Assembly: GCF_030704535.1 (NCBI RefSeq)
Contig: NC_081823.1
Location: 7,694,501-7,758,500, forward strand
Direction of reading: 5' to 3'
DNA: 64,000 nucleotides
DNA from: Vitis vinifera
Taxonomy: Eukaryota > Streptophyta > Magnoliopsida > Vitales > Vitaceae
The translations under genes and the position numbers were made by a program. The number at the start of each line of letters is the position of its first letter. Within the stretch, counting starts at the first letter, position 1. Shown here one piece after another: positions 46,780-59,400 of the stretch. A model generated the notes under the pieces. That model was not told where the DNA came from, did no database searches, and was given only the letters and a program-made list of their open reading frames with translations.

Positions 46780-48049
46780 TAATTCATCTCTCGATTAATA
46801 TGATTTTAACAAAATAAAATTTGAATTTAATATTTCCTCCAAATGTATTAGATTAAAGTTTAGTGAAAGTGGTATTTTGATTTTAATAAAATAAGGTCTG
46901 AATTTAGCATTTTCTCTAAATGTAATAGATGAGAAGATTTTTTAAAAGACAATCAAGAAAAAAAAAAAAAAAAAAATTCAAAGACAACAACGTTTTGAAC
47001 ATACTTAACCTAAAAAGACCGTCTTAAAGCTTAAATTTTTTGGGAAAATATTTTAAGGGTTCTTAAAAAATCTTATCTTATATTATTTATAACAAAAATA
47101 GAACAAATAATTATAAAATATTCTTCCTACAAAAATATAAAAACAATCTTTAAATTAATAGCTTAATTTTTATAATTTGTTCAAATAAATTACTCAAATT
47201 CTTAAGTTATATTTTTTATTTAACAAATTAAGTGGTCTCCATTGGACCCAAAAAAAAGTTGTCATATTTGTATCTTAATCAATCTAATGACTTATGTTTA
47301 TATGGATATTTTTATAGTAATTTATTAATTTGTGCATTCTTTATTTTAAGAATCAACAAATATTAAATTAAATTCTAAGAAATATGTATTTTTTAATTAA
47401 TTAATAAATTCCTTTTAAAATACAACCCTTCATTTTATTCATTTTTAACCCATTAGTATGATAAAATTAGAATTCCAAATGATCTGTATTTATATTATAA
47501 TGTGGAGATAATATTGTACCATTAAACAACATTTTATTTCTTAATAAAAAAATAAAAAATAAGATTGAATACAATATAAGTAGGGGTGGTTCGTATCGGG
47601 TCAAAGTTAAGATATTCTAATAAATAAGTTAACTCAAACACGACATGAATAATAATCAAATTGAAAATATAAACCTAAATACGAATTCATTATTACACAA
47701 GTAACATGTTGTGTAACTTATTTAACATATTTAATAATCAATAAATTAACGTTCTGACAAGACATGTTTATGACTTAATTGATTTATTTATTTAAAATTA
47801 AATTTCAAATAAGTGAAATATGGATTAAAAGTTCATAGTTATAACAAAGTTAATTTCGATGTTTATTAAATGGGTCAATTTGAATTGAAATTATATTATA
47901 CACGTTGACCCAAAACTTTTTTGTTTATTAAATGTATTATGTGGGACAATAAAAATATAAGTTAAACATGATTATACTTGATCCAAACCCGTAAAAAAAC
48001 ATATTAAATTCGAGTTGTATTGACTAATAGTATCAGGTGTTAGTTGACT
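46780..48049. other. AT-rich intergenic DNA, degenerate repeats
   Basis: No gene. 47,583-48,035 contains 'gggtggttcgtatcgggtcaa', 'aacacgacatgaataat' and 'acacgttgaccca', a pattern of the common plant 'gtcgggtcaa/gacccgtt' repeats, heavily mutated. Confidence 0.4.
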
Positions 48050-48355
48050 TTAACAAATTTTAACTCTTAATTTTGTAATAATAGGCGGCAATATAAACTA
48101 AAAAGAGTGGAGAAAAGAGGCATAAACAAAATTTTATAGTAATTCTACAAATTTTGACTTATGTTCACTTCCCTCAAAATTTTAAACCAAGTAAAGAGAT
48201 TAATCTTCGAAGGCTTCAAATCAAGCTTTAATCTCTTTTGTACTTGAATTCTCGATTTTAAGAGATCTTATACAATTGATCATTAAGAGATGTTTTACTT
48301 TTAAACTCTCTCACAAGATTATTATTATTATATATATATATAACAAGATCCTAAG

Positions 48356-49000
48356 TAGGGGTGTAAATAAGGTTGGTTTGGTCAGTTTTTGAGTAAAAAA
48401 TAAATCGATCTGATATAATTGATTCTATACATGAAAAAACCCAAACCTATTAGATTTTGAGTGAAAAATTGAATCAAACCAAGTTTTTTAAGATTCATTT
48501 AATTCGGTTTTCATTGATTGGTTTTTACCCAATTTAATGACCTTTTCTAGTCTTTAACCCAATGATAGATTTGTGGTTATTTTCAACCCAAAGCATATCA
48601 ATTCGAATTTATATTAGGTCTTAAATCTAATTTGTTTTTAAAAATTAATTGAAACCAACTTGGATTTGATGTTAAAAATATATTAAATACATTTGGAATT
48701 AATTTGACCATAATATGAAAAGAATGAATTACTTTAATAAAATATAATAATAATAATAATAAAACTTATTAAATATCAAACAATTATATATAAATTTAAA
48801 AATATCAGTTTTGGTTTAGTTTTTATCAATTAGGAAACAAGAAATTAAAAACCGAACCAACAAGATTAGTTTTCAAAATTCTCAAATCAAACCGACTTTT
48901 TTATTATTATTATTATTAAAAATAGAACCAATATGATTAGTTTTGATTGATTTAGATCAATTTTTTTGGTTTTTTTTTTTTAATTTTGCTTACACCCCTA
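48356..49000. mobile_element. hAT-type MITE, 645 bp
   Basis: Ends are TAGGGGTGTAAATAAGG on the left and TAGGGGTGTAAGCAAAA on the right (reverse complement). Flanking 8-mers are ATCCTAAG and ATCCTAGC; copy A of the host repeat has one ATCCTAGT at the equivalent place (about 1,599). The interior has many 'gaaccgaacc/ggttttgg'-like words on both strands. Non-coding. Confidence 0.75.
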
Positions 49001-49119
49001 ATCCTAGCACAATTTTTTGCGCAACTTAATTACAAAGGAGGCTAGGATTGACGTGTGTACTAAAGAATATGCAAAATTTGGTTTTAATGTACTTAAATCA
49101 AAATGATATCTCTTAGGGT

Positions 49120-49503
49120 TAGGGGTCTCCAATGGGCGGGCCGGGCCGTAAATAGGAGGCCCGCGGCCCGGGCGGGGGGCTTTTTTAAATAAGCCAAAAT
49201 GGCTTTAAAAAAAGCGAAGGGAGAAGGGGGGATTCAAACCTCTCCTCTCATGCTTAAATTTCAAGGTTCTAACTAACTGAGTTACATTCCTTTTATGCTT
49301 ATTAATTGAATATTTTTTTTAATACTTTTTATTTTTGTAGTTTTTTTTAAAGGGGCGGGCCTAAGGGCTGAGCCGGCCCTCCGGGCCTAAATTTAGGCCG
49401 GTGGGCTGGCCCGCCCATAAACGGGCTCGGGCTGGGCTTTAGCCTGTCGGGCCGGGCCGGGCCTAAAGCGGGCCGTAGGCCGCGCGCTTTTTGGAGACCC
49501 TTA
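49120..49503. mobile_element. GC-rich hAT-type MITE, 384 bp, with tRNA-like insert
   Basis: Ends TAGGGGTCTCCAA and TAAGGGTCTCCAA (reverse complement) are flanked by a perfect 8-bp duplication CTTAGGGT (49,112-49,119 and 49,504-49,511), diagnostic of hAT. Both arms are extremely GC-rich (GGCCCG/CGGGCC repeats) and can pair with each other, while the middle is AT-rich. No protein is encoded. Confidence 0.85.
49205..49290 (-). other. tRNA-like segment inside the hAT MITE
   Basis: The minus strand reads GTAACTCAGTTAGTTAG (49,285-49,269), close to a tRNA A box/D arm, and then GGTTTGAATCC (49,240-49,230), close to the B box GGTTCGANTCC, at normal tRNA spacing. Acceptor arms do not pair well, so it is a degenerate tRNA or SINE head and not a working tRNA gene. 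Confidence 0.5.
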
Positions 49504-50310
49504 CTTAGGGTTATTGAACAATTAATACAAGGTGCTGAAACTCACCATTTAGATATAATTTCCCTCAATTAGTTAATATGAGTGGTCGACCAATGTATTA
49601 GTCATTGGTGATACGAAGGTACAACAAATAATGGTTAGAGGATATAAAGCTTGTTCCACTAATTTGGGGGTGACCAATAAGTGACTTGATCAGTTAACCT
49701 AGGTATTGACCAATGACTTGATTGATTAAGCTTCCCAACTTAATGAGTGGCCATCGCTAAAACTTGCAAAAATAACTTAAAGGTTACCTCCACTAATCAA
49801 CCTGGGGATTTAAGTCGAAATAAAAGAAACCCGTTTTGAAATGTTTTTGACCAAGTCAAACTATGGTTTTTTTCTTAAATAATTTTTTATTCAATTTATA
49901 TAAAAAAACACAATTTAAGATCATTTTGAATGAGCCAGGTGTTTTAAAAGGTAAATAAAATGTAATAATCTCTTAGTGCACTATTCAACCTTGCAAAATA
50001 TGATCACAAGATATCCTTATGATGCCCTCTTGACCTTCATTTTTCAGATGATTTCAACCATCGTTAAATAAACTAACATTAAAGAGGTTAATAATATTAT
50101 TAGTCGTTTAGGAAAATCTTGGGATAACAATTTATATCTTTATGTGCTTTTTCACCCATCTTACTGGGAGGCCCAAAAGTCATATTAGGCCTCCTACGGC
50201 CTCTGGCCCATGATAAGCCCACTCTTAAAACAGAAAAGCCCGAAAGAAAGGGAAAAAAGGGGAAAAAAAAGAAGGAGAAATTTAATGGTGCAGTAACACA
50301 ATTGCCAAAG

Positions 50311-50345
50311 CGACACCGTTTTTTCAGTTCGAAACGTCGTCGTTT
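50311..50345 (+). promoter_or_regulatory. CGACACCGTTTT / AAACGTCGTCGTTT elements upstream of FRL gene A
   Basis: Two related words at 50,311-50,322 and 50,332-50,345 lie about 75-110 bases before the ATG. Similar words occur three times before the paralogous gene. Function is unknown. Confidence 0.45.
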
Positions 50346-50418
50346 CACGATTTCTCACTCTTCACAACTTTCTCCTAGGTTTGGCTCTGCAACTAGGGTT
50401 TGCTTTCTCCGTTCTTCA

Positions 50419-53400
50419 ATGGCGGAACTAAAGACGATTTCAGCTGCTCTGAAACTGATCGATGCCAAAAAGGAGAGCCTACGTAAAGCCTTTGAAGACC
50501 TCGAAGCTCACTCCTCCTCTCTCTCCTCCTTCACCCTCACCTGGTCCGCCATTGACGCTCACTTCTCCTCCATCCAATCATCTCTCTCCCGCCAATTCGA
50601 AATCCTTGAGTCCCGTACCGACAGCGTTCCTCAAAACGACACTCTTCCCACAAACAACGCTGTCTCTCTACCCGCACAAAGCAACGCCGTCTCTCTACCC
50701 CCACAAAACAACGCCGTTTCTCTACCCCCACAAAACAATGCCGTCTCTTTACCCCCACAAGAGAGTGCCATCTCTCGACCCACACAAAACAGCGCCGTCT
50801 CTCGACCCCCACAGAACAACGCCAATCCATCTCACCCTCAGCTGAGACTCCTCTGCTCCGCCATGGACGCCGAAGCCCTCCGCCGCTACATTATGGACCA
50901 CCCCAACGACCGTGAGACCCTCCGCTCCGAACTCCTCGACGCCTTCCAGGTAGCACGGGACCCGGCAAAGATGGTTCTGGACGCTTTGACAGGGTTTTTC
51001 CCGTCAAATGCAAACGAAGATGGATCCAGTGAGCTGCACACTATGAGGCGGAGCTGCGTGTTCATGTTGGAGCAGTTGATGCTGTTTTCTCCGGAAATTG
51101 GTGAGGATGTGAGGCAGAGAGCGAAGAGTTTGGCGCAGGAGTGGAAGGGGAAAGTGAAAGTTGGAGACAACACGCTAAAGCCTATGGGGTTTCTGCATCT
51201 TCTTGCGGCGTATGGGTTGGGCTCGGATTACGATAGTACTGAGCTTCTTGAGCTTTTGATCGATGTTGTTCGGTATCGGGAAGTCTTTGGCTTGTGCCGC
51301 GGGCTCAATTTGGTGGATAAAGTTCCCGGTATGCTTCTCAGAAGGTTCACAATTTTATATGGAAATGCTTCTTGCTTATGTGTTGCTTTTTGTTGTTGCA
51401 TTGATTATATGACACCCGATTCAACAATATTATTTGCAGTCTGGTTGATTATTTTATTGTTCCAAATGCATGTTTGTATACTGATAAATCTATTTTAGTT
51501 TCCTCACTGTATTATGTTTTTGTTCATTGTTGTTGGTTTAATACAATGAAGTTTATTCTATTGTGCATAGAAGTGAAAAAATCTTCACTAGTGATTTGTA
51601 AAAGATGATATCCTATGACAAAGTGGGCTTCAATCATCTGCATAAGGAGTTATGTAGCTAGCTAACAACATAATGCAATGGATACTGCTATGACTTCTAA
51701 TTTGGATGCTTGATCGTTTCAGCCATCATGTTTTGAGTGTTTGACTAAATGCAGTCTTAGATCCGTCAAATGTGTTTTGTTTTATTTTTTATGTTGATGG
51801 CTTCATGGCAATATATAGCATCTATTCGTTGTTGGTTCTAGATAGTGGGTTTCAGCAGGTGAGGTTTATTTTTCATGGATTACATTGTCATGGGTTTTGT
51901 AAATTTCCTTTTCCCATGTTGGGGAATGTTATCTTTTGATGTTATCATTCATGATGAGTTTGCTTGTGTTGTTTGGCCTTTGTTTGTTTAAATCAGATAG
52001 TTTGTAATGGTTTTAACTATAAAAGGAAGTTGAACTTTGAAATGGGTGTGAAAAATATGAGCTGAAAAACTTATTGAAGAGTTAAACTGCAGCAAAACAG
52101 GATGAAGTGAAAAGAGTTATATATATGAAATTCAGAGGGTCACTGAAAACAAAAATAGTTATCTTCAAGACAGGAGTGCAGCATTAATTAATTTAAACTC
52201 AGGAGTTGAAAGAAGATTTAGTGATTTAGAATTCAAAAATATGATATTTGTTGTGATGTTGTATCTCTGTAGAGGCTACCCATCTAAGTTGAGTCAGTGA
52301 GAAATATCAGAAGTTCAAAAAATATGGAGGACGTCACATCAACAATGAATTATTCAAGGTGTCTGGGTATTAGAAACATGCCTGCTCTAAACAATGCTCT
52401 TCTCAGTTAGTGGTTCTGGAAATTTGTGATTGAATGGGATTCCCTCTAGAAACTGGTGATAGTTGGGTAGTTTGGGCAGGAAGAGGGGGGCTGGTGCTCT
52501 AGACTAGTGAGGGAAGGCTATGGATTAGAATACCACCTTGCTATCATTTCTAAAGGCTTGACTAAAAATTGATTAACAAATATCATTGATTTATTAAAAT
52601 AGGATTTTGTTTACAACAAAGGTTTGACATTTATTGCTATTGAGAGTTTTCGGAAATATTCTCTTTGATGCCCCCTAAGAGTCATGTAGTTATTTTATTT
52701 TATTTTTATTAGTCAAATTGAAACTGCATTTTGAAAAAGAAAGAAACCATCTCTAGGAAATTTAAAAATTACAGCTAGAGTATAAATTCAAAAATTACAT
52801 CTAAAAACTACAATTTTAGTATACATTTAGATATTGTATTAATTCAAATTGATTACAACAATAAAAGGGCATAGGTGGTAAGATGAGAATATCTTCCATA
52901 GAAGCTTAGTAAATATAGTTGTAAGACACATATCTTATGCATGCAATTCATTTATTAATTTAAAATAAATGCATAAAAAGCAAATATTAAAAATTATTAT
53001 TTTTAAGTTGATACTCTTGGTTATGCGTTGGATAAATGTGTGCTTTAAAATAATAAAAATTTGTCAAGTTGAAGGTTAAGGAATATGTGAAAAAGCTCGA
53101 GAGTTTTTTTTTTCAAAGTCTCGACCATCAGGTTAGTTTTTCACATGCAAATGTACATGTGGGCACACACATGCACACACATGGGTGTGCAGAAGCCTAC
53201 CTACACACACACACATATATAAGGTAGACTTAGAGTTTAAGGGAATATAGTCTTGCAAGGTTCAACTATGGGATGATGGATATGGCCATAGGTCTCCCAA
53301 TTTAATTATATCAAATGCAGTATAAGGTACTTATTCAAAGATCAAGATTTTAAGAGTATATGTGAGAGTGTGTGTATAAATTTCCAATTTAATTCCTAAC

Positions 53401-56400
53401 TTTTAGCAATTAGTTTCCTAGTCTTTTGGGATTAGATTTTGATTTTATTTACTATTTTAAATAAAGAGAAAGGATGGTTATATTCGAAATCTCTATTTAA
53501 TTTTGTATATATCCCTTATTTTAAGAGATTGTTTGTTACTAGAATTGTGGGCATTCAATTACATGTCTATTGTCATGGTTCTCCTGTATATTCTAGCCTT
53601 TTCTTTTGTTTATGTGATATAAGAAAAATTAGGGTTTTCCTCTCTAAATCTCAATATGGTATTAGAGCCATATCTGTACCTATCACTATCCAAATGGTGA
53701 AATACGGAATGACCACTCTGGACTCAACCTCCACTTTGAACATGTCCTCTAACTAGGAGTGGTAGATTAGAAAGTTTGGTTTTGCCGATTACTAGGCATA
53801 AGTTGAGTGAAAATTATTTCCTTTAATGGAGATTTCATTTGTGGGAAAGGAAAAGATGATTTTCTCGTCAAGGCTACCGTCACTCCATCAATAGAGATCC
53901 GAAGTACAAGGACTGGAAATCTAAAAATAGCATGGTGATGTCATGGTTAATCAATTCCATGACCAAAAAAATCAGAGAAGACTTTATGTACTACAAGATG
54001 ACCAAGAGAATTTGGGATGCTGGAAAGGAAACCTACTCGGATAATGATAACGCATTTGGATTATTTGAGGTAAAAAGGTATCCTAAACGATCTCCGTTAA
54101 AGAAAACTTACTCAATACTCTAAATAGATATCTGAAGTGAAAGGTGAATCTTAATGATGGACTACACCTAGGAGGGGGGGTTGGTGAATAGGTGTTGTTG
54201 AACAATTTTAAAAAATCTCTTAACAAAATTACCTAACCTTAGAATTCCTCAATGTCAACAAACTTCTCTTCCAACAACTTTTCAACAAAGCATAAAATTC
54301 ACAAGCAAGTATGAATGCAATAACACCTTCCCAACAATTTATAAATGCAATTCACATGCAAATGCTTCAACACTCCTCAAAATTAATTCATAAGAACAAT
54401 TCTCTCCTTAACTCATTTCCAATTACTACAAGATATCATTAACCAAAACGAACATAAAAATTATTCAAGATATCCAATGGATAATCACACCTATTTCAAC
54501 TCATTTTTCTTCCATTCAACATATATGCCTAAGTAACCCATGATATCAAAAATTGAAAATAAATCAAAGAGTAGAATGAGAGAAAGAGACAATGATACCA
54601 AATTTTAATGTGGAAAACCTTCAAAGAGATAAAAAATCATGGGCCTACAACTGATCGAAAACATCCATTATGAAGAACAAAAACTTAATATAAGGTTTTA
54701 CTTAGCTCATGCCAACCAATCCTTCTTGGACCATTTGATTAGTATCTTTCACTTTCAGTTTCTCACCTTTTTCTTCCGAAGCACACTTAGAGTTCACACC
54801 AAGTTCGATCTCGACCTCTTCTTGAATCCACACAAGAAGAAAATAGGTTTTTACCCAAACCCAAATAGACTAGAAATTGAGAGATGAATGAATGAAGTAT
54901 GAACCCATCTTTTTCTCAAGAAAATCCATTGAAAACAGTTTGGAAAACAATAGAAAAGTTGGATTTTCTTGGCAACCAAACACCCCAAAATAGGAAAGGA
55001 GAAGAGAACCAAAGGGGATGGCTGTTGCTGTGTTTTTCTCTCCATCACAGGAAGCAAGTCTTGGGTTTTTAAATAAAGGAAACCCTTGATCCAATGGATG
55101 AGATTTCATAAAAAAGTGTAAGCTGGATCGATCCTAGAACATAACATTTTGAACACTTAGTAAAAAAATTGCTTCCAAACCTTCCTAACTCCTTAAAAAA
55201 TATTTTAAGTAAAATAACATTTAAATAATATGATTGATTCAATTCCATCCAACTCCAACCTCAGCTACATACCTTAGTCTCTTGACAAATTCAACAACTT
55301 GATCCTCATTAGGCAAGTAGTCCAAAGAAGAATTGGAAAAATCGAGTTAGGAAACACTTAGGAATTGTGTTTGGAATTGCCAACCCAGCTAAACACTCAC
55401 AGGAAGCAAATAGATCTCTTTGATAATGCTAAATTTGGCTGTTCAAAATGTTGTCTCAAGTATAAAAAGATTGTTGAGAAAGAAAGAATTTTTAAATTCT
55501 TGTTTGTGCTTCACAAAAATTTGGAAGAAGTAAGAGGAAGAATCCTTGGAATTAAGCCTTTTCCTCCAACTGGAGAAGTTTTTTTCGAGTTTCCCAAAGA
55601 GGAAAGTAGAAAGAAGATTATGATGGGAAACCAAGTTCCATTAAACCTGAGTGAAGGATTTGTCCTAGCAACTTGTGGAACCAATCCTACTCACCACAAT
55701 CTCGCCAAGGAAGGGAGGAAGACCATGGTGTGACAATTGTAGAAAACCCGAACACATGAAGGACATTTGCTAGAAGTTGCATAACAAGCTAGTTGACTGA
55801 AAACTGAGAGGTTCTGCTAAAAGTCGTGGCTTCACGTTCATTGAAGAGGAGAAGTCTACACCTGAGGCTACTTTGTTTAGTAAAGAGCAAATGGAGCTAC
55901 TTCAAATAGTGATCAACCAACAAACATCATCCCTTTCTCCACCTGAGTCCACAAGCACTATCAAATGTCTCTTTCTTAGCTAGTCTTCTACTAAAAAAGG
56001 TTACAAATGCTACTCCCCTATCACTAGAAAATTCTACACTTCCATGCATAGTTGTTAAAAACTTATAATACATGATATAATACATTTTTTTATGGAAATT
56101 GATACATATCACAATCTATATATTACTTTAGTACATATACAACATACGATACGGTACGTGATATTACGATACGATGATACATACATCTTCAACTATTTTC
56201 TATAATTTTTTTTAAAAAATCAAATTAATTAATTTATTTTTTAAATCATATTATTTTTTTTTTGTTAAAAGAATATTATATTAATTGTTTAAAATATATA
56301 ATAAAATATTAAAAATTGATTGTAAAGAGGAGAAATAGGTAAATAATCTTACATGAAAAACTACATTCTTGTTGTCAAATACTATATTGGAAGTCAAGTA

Positions 56401-59400
56401 AGTTTATTTTTATAATGAATATTGAAAAATTTTCATTTGAATGGTTTGAATGTTTACAATGAAAATGATGGCGATTAGTGAATGAATTTTTTTACTTAAA
56501 ATATTAGTTTTTCTTATATATATATATATGTTTAAATTTGGAACTAAAAATAATAGCTAAAAATTGAATACGTTTATTTTTATGGATTATATGATGAATC
56601 TATCTATTAAAGTCATATTTTGTTAATCAAAATTTGTCAAAACTTTAACATTTAATGTTTTCATATGATATGATATAGTTTAACTTTTTAGATCTTCCTA
56701 TCTTCCATAAAATTGGTTATATATTACTTTATACTTTATACTTTCAATAAATATATACACATACATATTTTTCTATTTATTTTTCACTATATAAAAAACT
56801 TATGATACACAATACAGAAAAGTAAAAAAATGATACACGATGCATTTTACGAGTTAACAACCATGCTTTCATAGATGCAACCTTTTTGAAAACCAATCAT
56901 ATGGACCAAAAACTTATATTCAGGGGAAGAACTCAACTGTACAAGAAAGTAATTTTTGGCTTAATACTTCCATTCCATTAGAAACCAAGACCGAGCCCAC
57001 CTTCATTACCTCAATTCCACTAGAAACTAAGCCTAACATCATCATATCACTAAATTAGTTTTGTCTTTGCCTAACAGCCAGGATTCAGTCACTCCCATCC
57101 ATACTCAACTTGAAATTGATAACAAGCTCTGTGTTTATTCAAGGAGGAAAAGACCTTAAGGGAAATAGAGGATCACACACCTCCTGAGCAAAAACATGAA
57201 TCCAATTTGAGTCCAAATAGTCTAGGTAACACTTTTCATGAAATTTAGATTGATAGTACTGCTAATGATGATCTTGATGTTCTTATTGCGTTAAGGAAAG
57301 GTGTGAAAGCATGTACCCAACATTCTATCTACAATCATTCATATGACATAGACTACCAAGCGACTTTTGCTCTTGTTGCTAAGCTCGATACAATTCAGGT
57401 TTTGTTATACTTTGAAGCTAACCTAGATTGGTCCCTTCATCAATTAGATGTTAAAAATGCTTTCCTCAATGATGACTTGGAAAAGGAAATGTACATGAAA
57501 ATTTCACCCGGTTTTAAGACAAGAAGCAATGTTAACAAAGTGTGCAAGTTTTGGAAGTCTCTGTATGGTCTTAAGCAATCGCATAAAGCGTGGTTTGACA
57601 GATTCACAAAAGCAGTCAAGGAGCATGAGTACTCTTAGGGATAAGCTGATCATACCTTATTTACCAAATTCTCTCTAAATGGGAAGATTGCTATTCTCAT
57701 TGTTTATATTAACGATATCATTGTGATTGGGATTGTACTAAAGAAATGGAGTGCTCAAAGGAAGCTTTTGCTAGAGAATTTGAAATCAAAGACCTAGGAA
57801 CTTTAAGATACTTTCTAGGCATGGAGGTTTCTTATTAAAAAAAAAAAAGCATTGTGGTTTCTCAACGTAAGTACATCTTGGATGTACTGAAAGAAACTGG
57901 AATGTTAGGATGCAAACCTATAGACACTTCGATGGAATCAAATTATAAGATTGGTTTAAAAGAAGATAGTCTTCTAGTTGGCATAGGAAGATATCAACAA
58001 CTTGTTGGAAAGCTCATTTATCTCTCTCACACAAGGCCTAGCATGTGTTTCCAGTTAGTGTTGTAAGTCAATTCATGAACGAACCCAATAAGCCCACTGA
58101 AGAACATCTTGAAGTAGTTTATAGGATCGGTTGATACTTAGAAATGGCTCTTGGAAAAAGAATATTTTTTCGAAAAGGAACAAGTGAGGAAGTTGAAGTC
58201 TACTCAAATGCTGATTAGGTTGGATCAATTATAGACGGAAGGTCAACTGGGCTATTGCACCTATGTATGGGAAAACTTGGTGGCTTGGCATGGCAAGAAG
58301 CAATTTTTTGTTACAAGGAGTATTGTCGAGGTACAGTATACGGCTTTAACTGAAGTATATGATTGAAAAGATTGCTTGATAAATTATAAATTTCAACAAA
58401 AGAAGCTAATGAAGGTGTTCTGTGACAATTTGGCTACAATCAGTATTGCTAAAAATCTTGTTCATCATGATAGCACTAAGCATGTGGAGTTGGATTGTTA
58501 TTTCATCAAAGAAAAATTTGAAGGGGTACTAAACTTGGTTCATACTTCTACACATCTTCAAGTAACTGATGTTCTAATGAAAACCCTTTCAAGAATAAAG
58601 TTTGAAGAATTGACTTCCAAGGTGGGAATGATTGACATCTATTCCCCAACTTGAAGGGAGTTTGAGTTTCCAATTTAATTCCTAACTTTTAGGAATTAGT
58701 TTCCTAGTCTTTTAGGATTAGATTCTGATTTTATTTCCTATTTTAAATAAAGAGATAAGGATGATTGTATCTGCAAACTCTATTTTAATTTTGCTTATAT
58801 CTCTTATTTTAAGGGATTGTTTGTTACTAGAATTGTAGGGATTCAATGACAGGTCTATTGTCATGCTTCTTTTATATATTCTAGCTTTTTCTACTGTGTT
58901 ATGTGATATAAGAAAAATTAGAGTTTTCCTCTCTAATATATATATTTATGTTAAGAATGGGATTTAAGCTTGAAGTGTTACTAAAATCCTTTTTTGTCTC
59001 TCTACAATCTAAGATGTTCAAAATTTTGTATGGCTTTATGGTTGTGCTTAGTTGCATTGCACAGAAAGGATCAGCTTGGGTATTTAAAAAGGTTCAAAGA
59101 TCACATACTCAGAAATGAGGCTGCAATTTAATGGCACATGACATATATGACAAATTTGAGGACCTTGGTTGGAGCCTTGCTTTTGTGCTTGGTTAAGTGA
59201 ATTTTTTTTAGAGTTTAAATAAAAAGCTATCCCACATCAATAATGTGAAAACCAAAAAAGCTCTATTTAAAAGATGGTGGCCCCTATGCTACCATAGCTC
59301 ATGACGGATTAATCCCAAGTTGAAAAAGGTGCTGACATGGCACCAGAAAAATCGTCGATAACACTGAAAAATCGGTGTAATGTTGGTATATCGCTGATAA

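Larger units (their letters stand above)
48050..50090. repeat. Old dispersed repeat, copy B, interrupted by two hAT MITEs
   Basis: Landmarks match copy A in order: 'aaattttatagtaattctac', 'cttcgaaggcttcaaatcaagc', 'acaagatccta ... actaaag', then 'ggtcgaccaa' and 'gaccaatgacttgattgatt' words at 49,560-49,740, and 'gtaataatctcttagtgcac' at 49,960. Two small hAT-like elements sit inside it. No coding content. Confidence 0.5.
53373..58940 (+). mobile_element. Decayed Ty1/copia element in the FRL intron
   Basis: Direct LTRs of about 280 bp at 53,373-53,655 and 58,663-58,940 share 'ccaatttaattcctaactttta' through 'gttttcctctctaa' with about 10% difference. The primer-binding site TGGTATTAGAGCCA (53,657-53,670, initiator-Met tRNA type) follows the 5' LTR, and a purine tract (TTGAAGGGAG) precedes the 3' LTR. 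Gag and pol remnants are on the plus strand, same sense as the host gene. Most of protease and integrase are deleted, and two later elements interrupt it. Confidence 0.88.

Noticed and set aside
49081-49130. Telomere-like TTAGGGTTAGGGG
   Set aside because: It is the target duplication CTTAGGGT next to the element end TAGGGGTCTCC, not a telomere repeat array.
51329-51498. Extension of FRL exon 1 to a stop at 51,498
   Set aside because: After a good donor at 51,329 the frame becomes hydrophobic and unlike the family; splicing to 61,400 restores the conserved sequence in phase.
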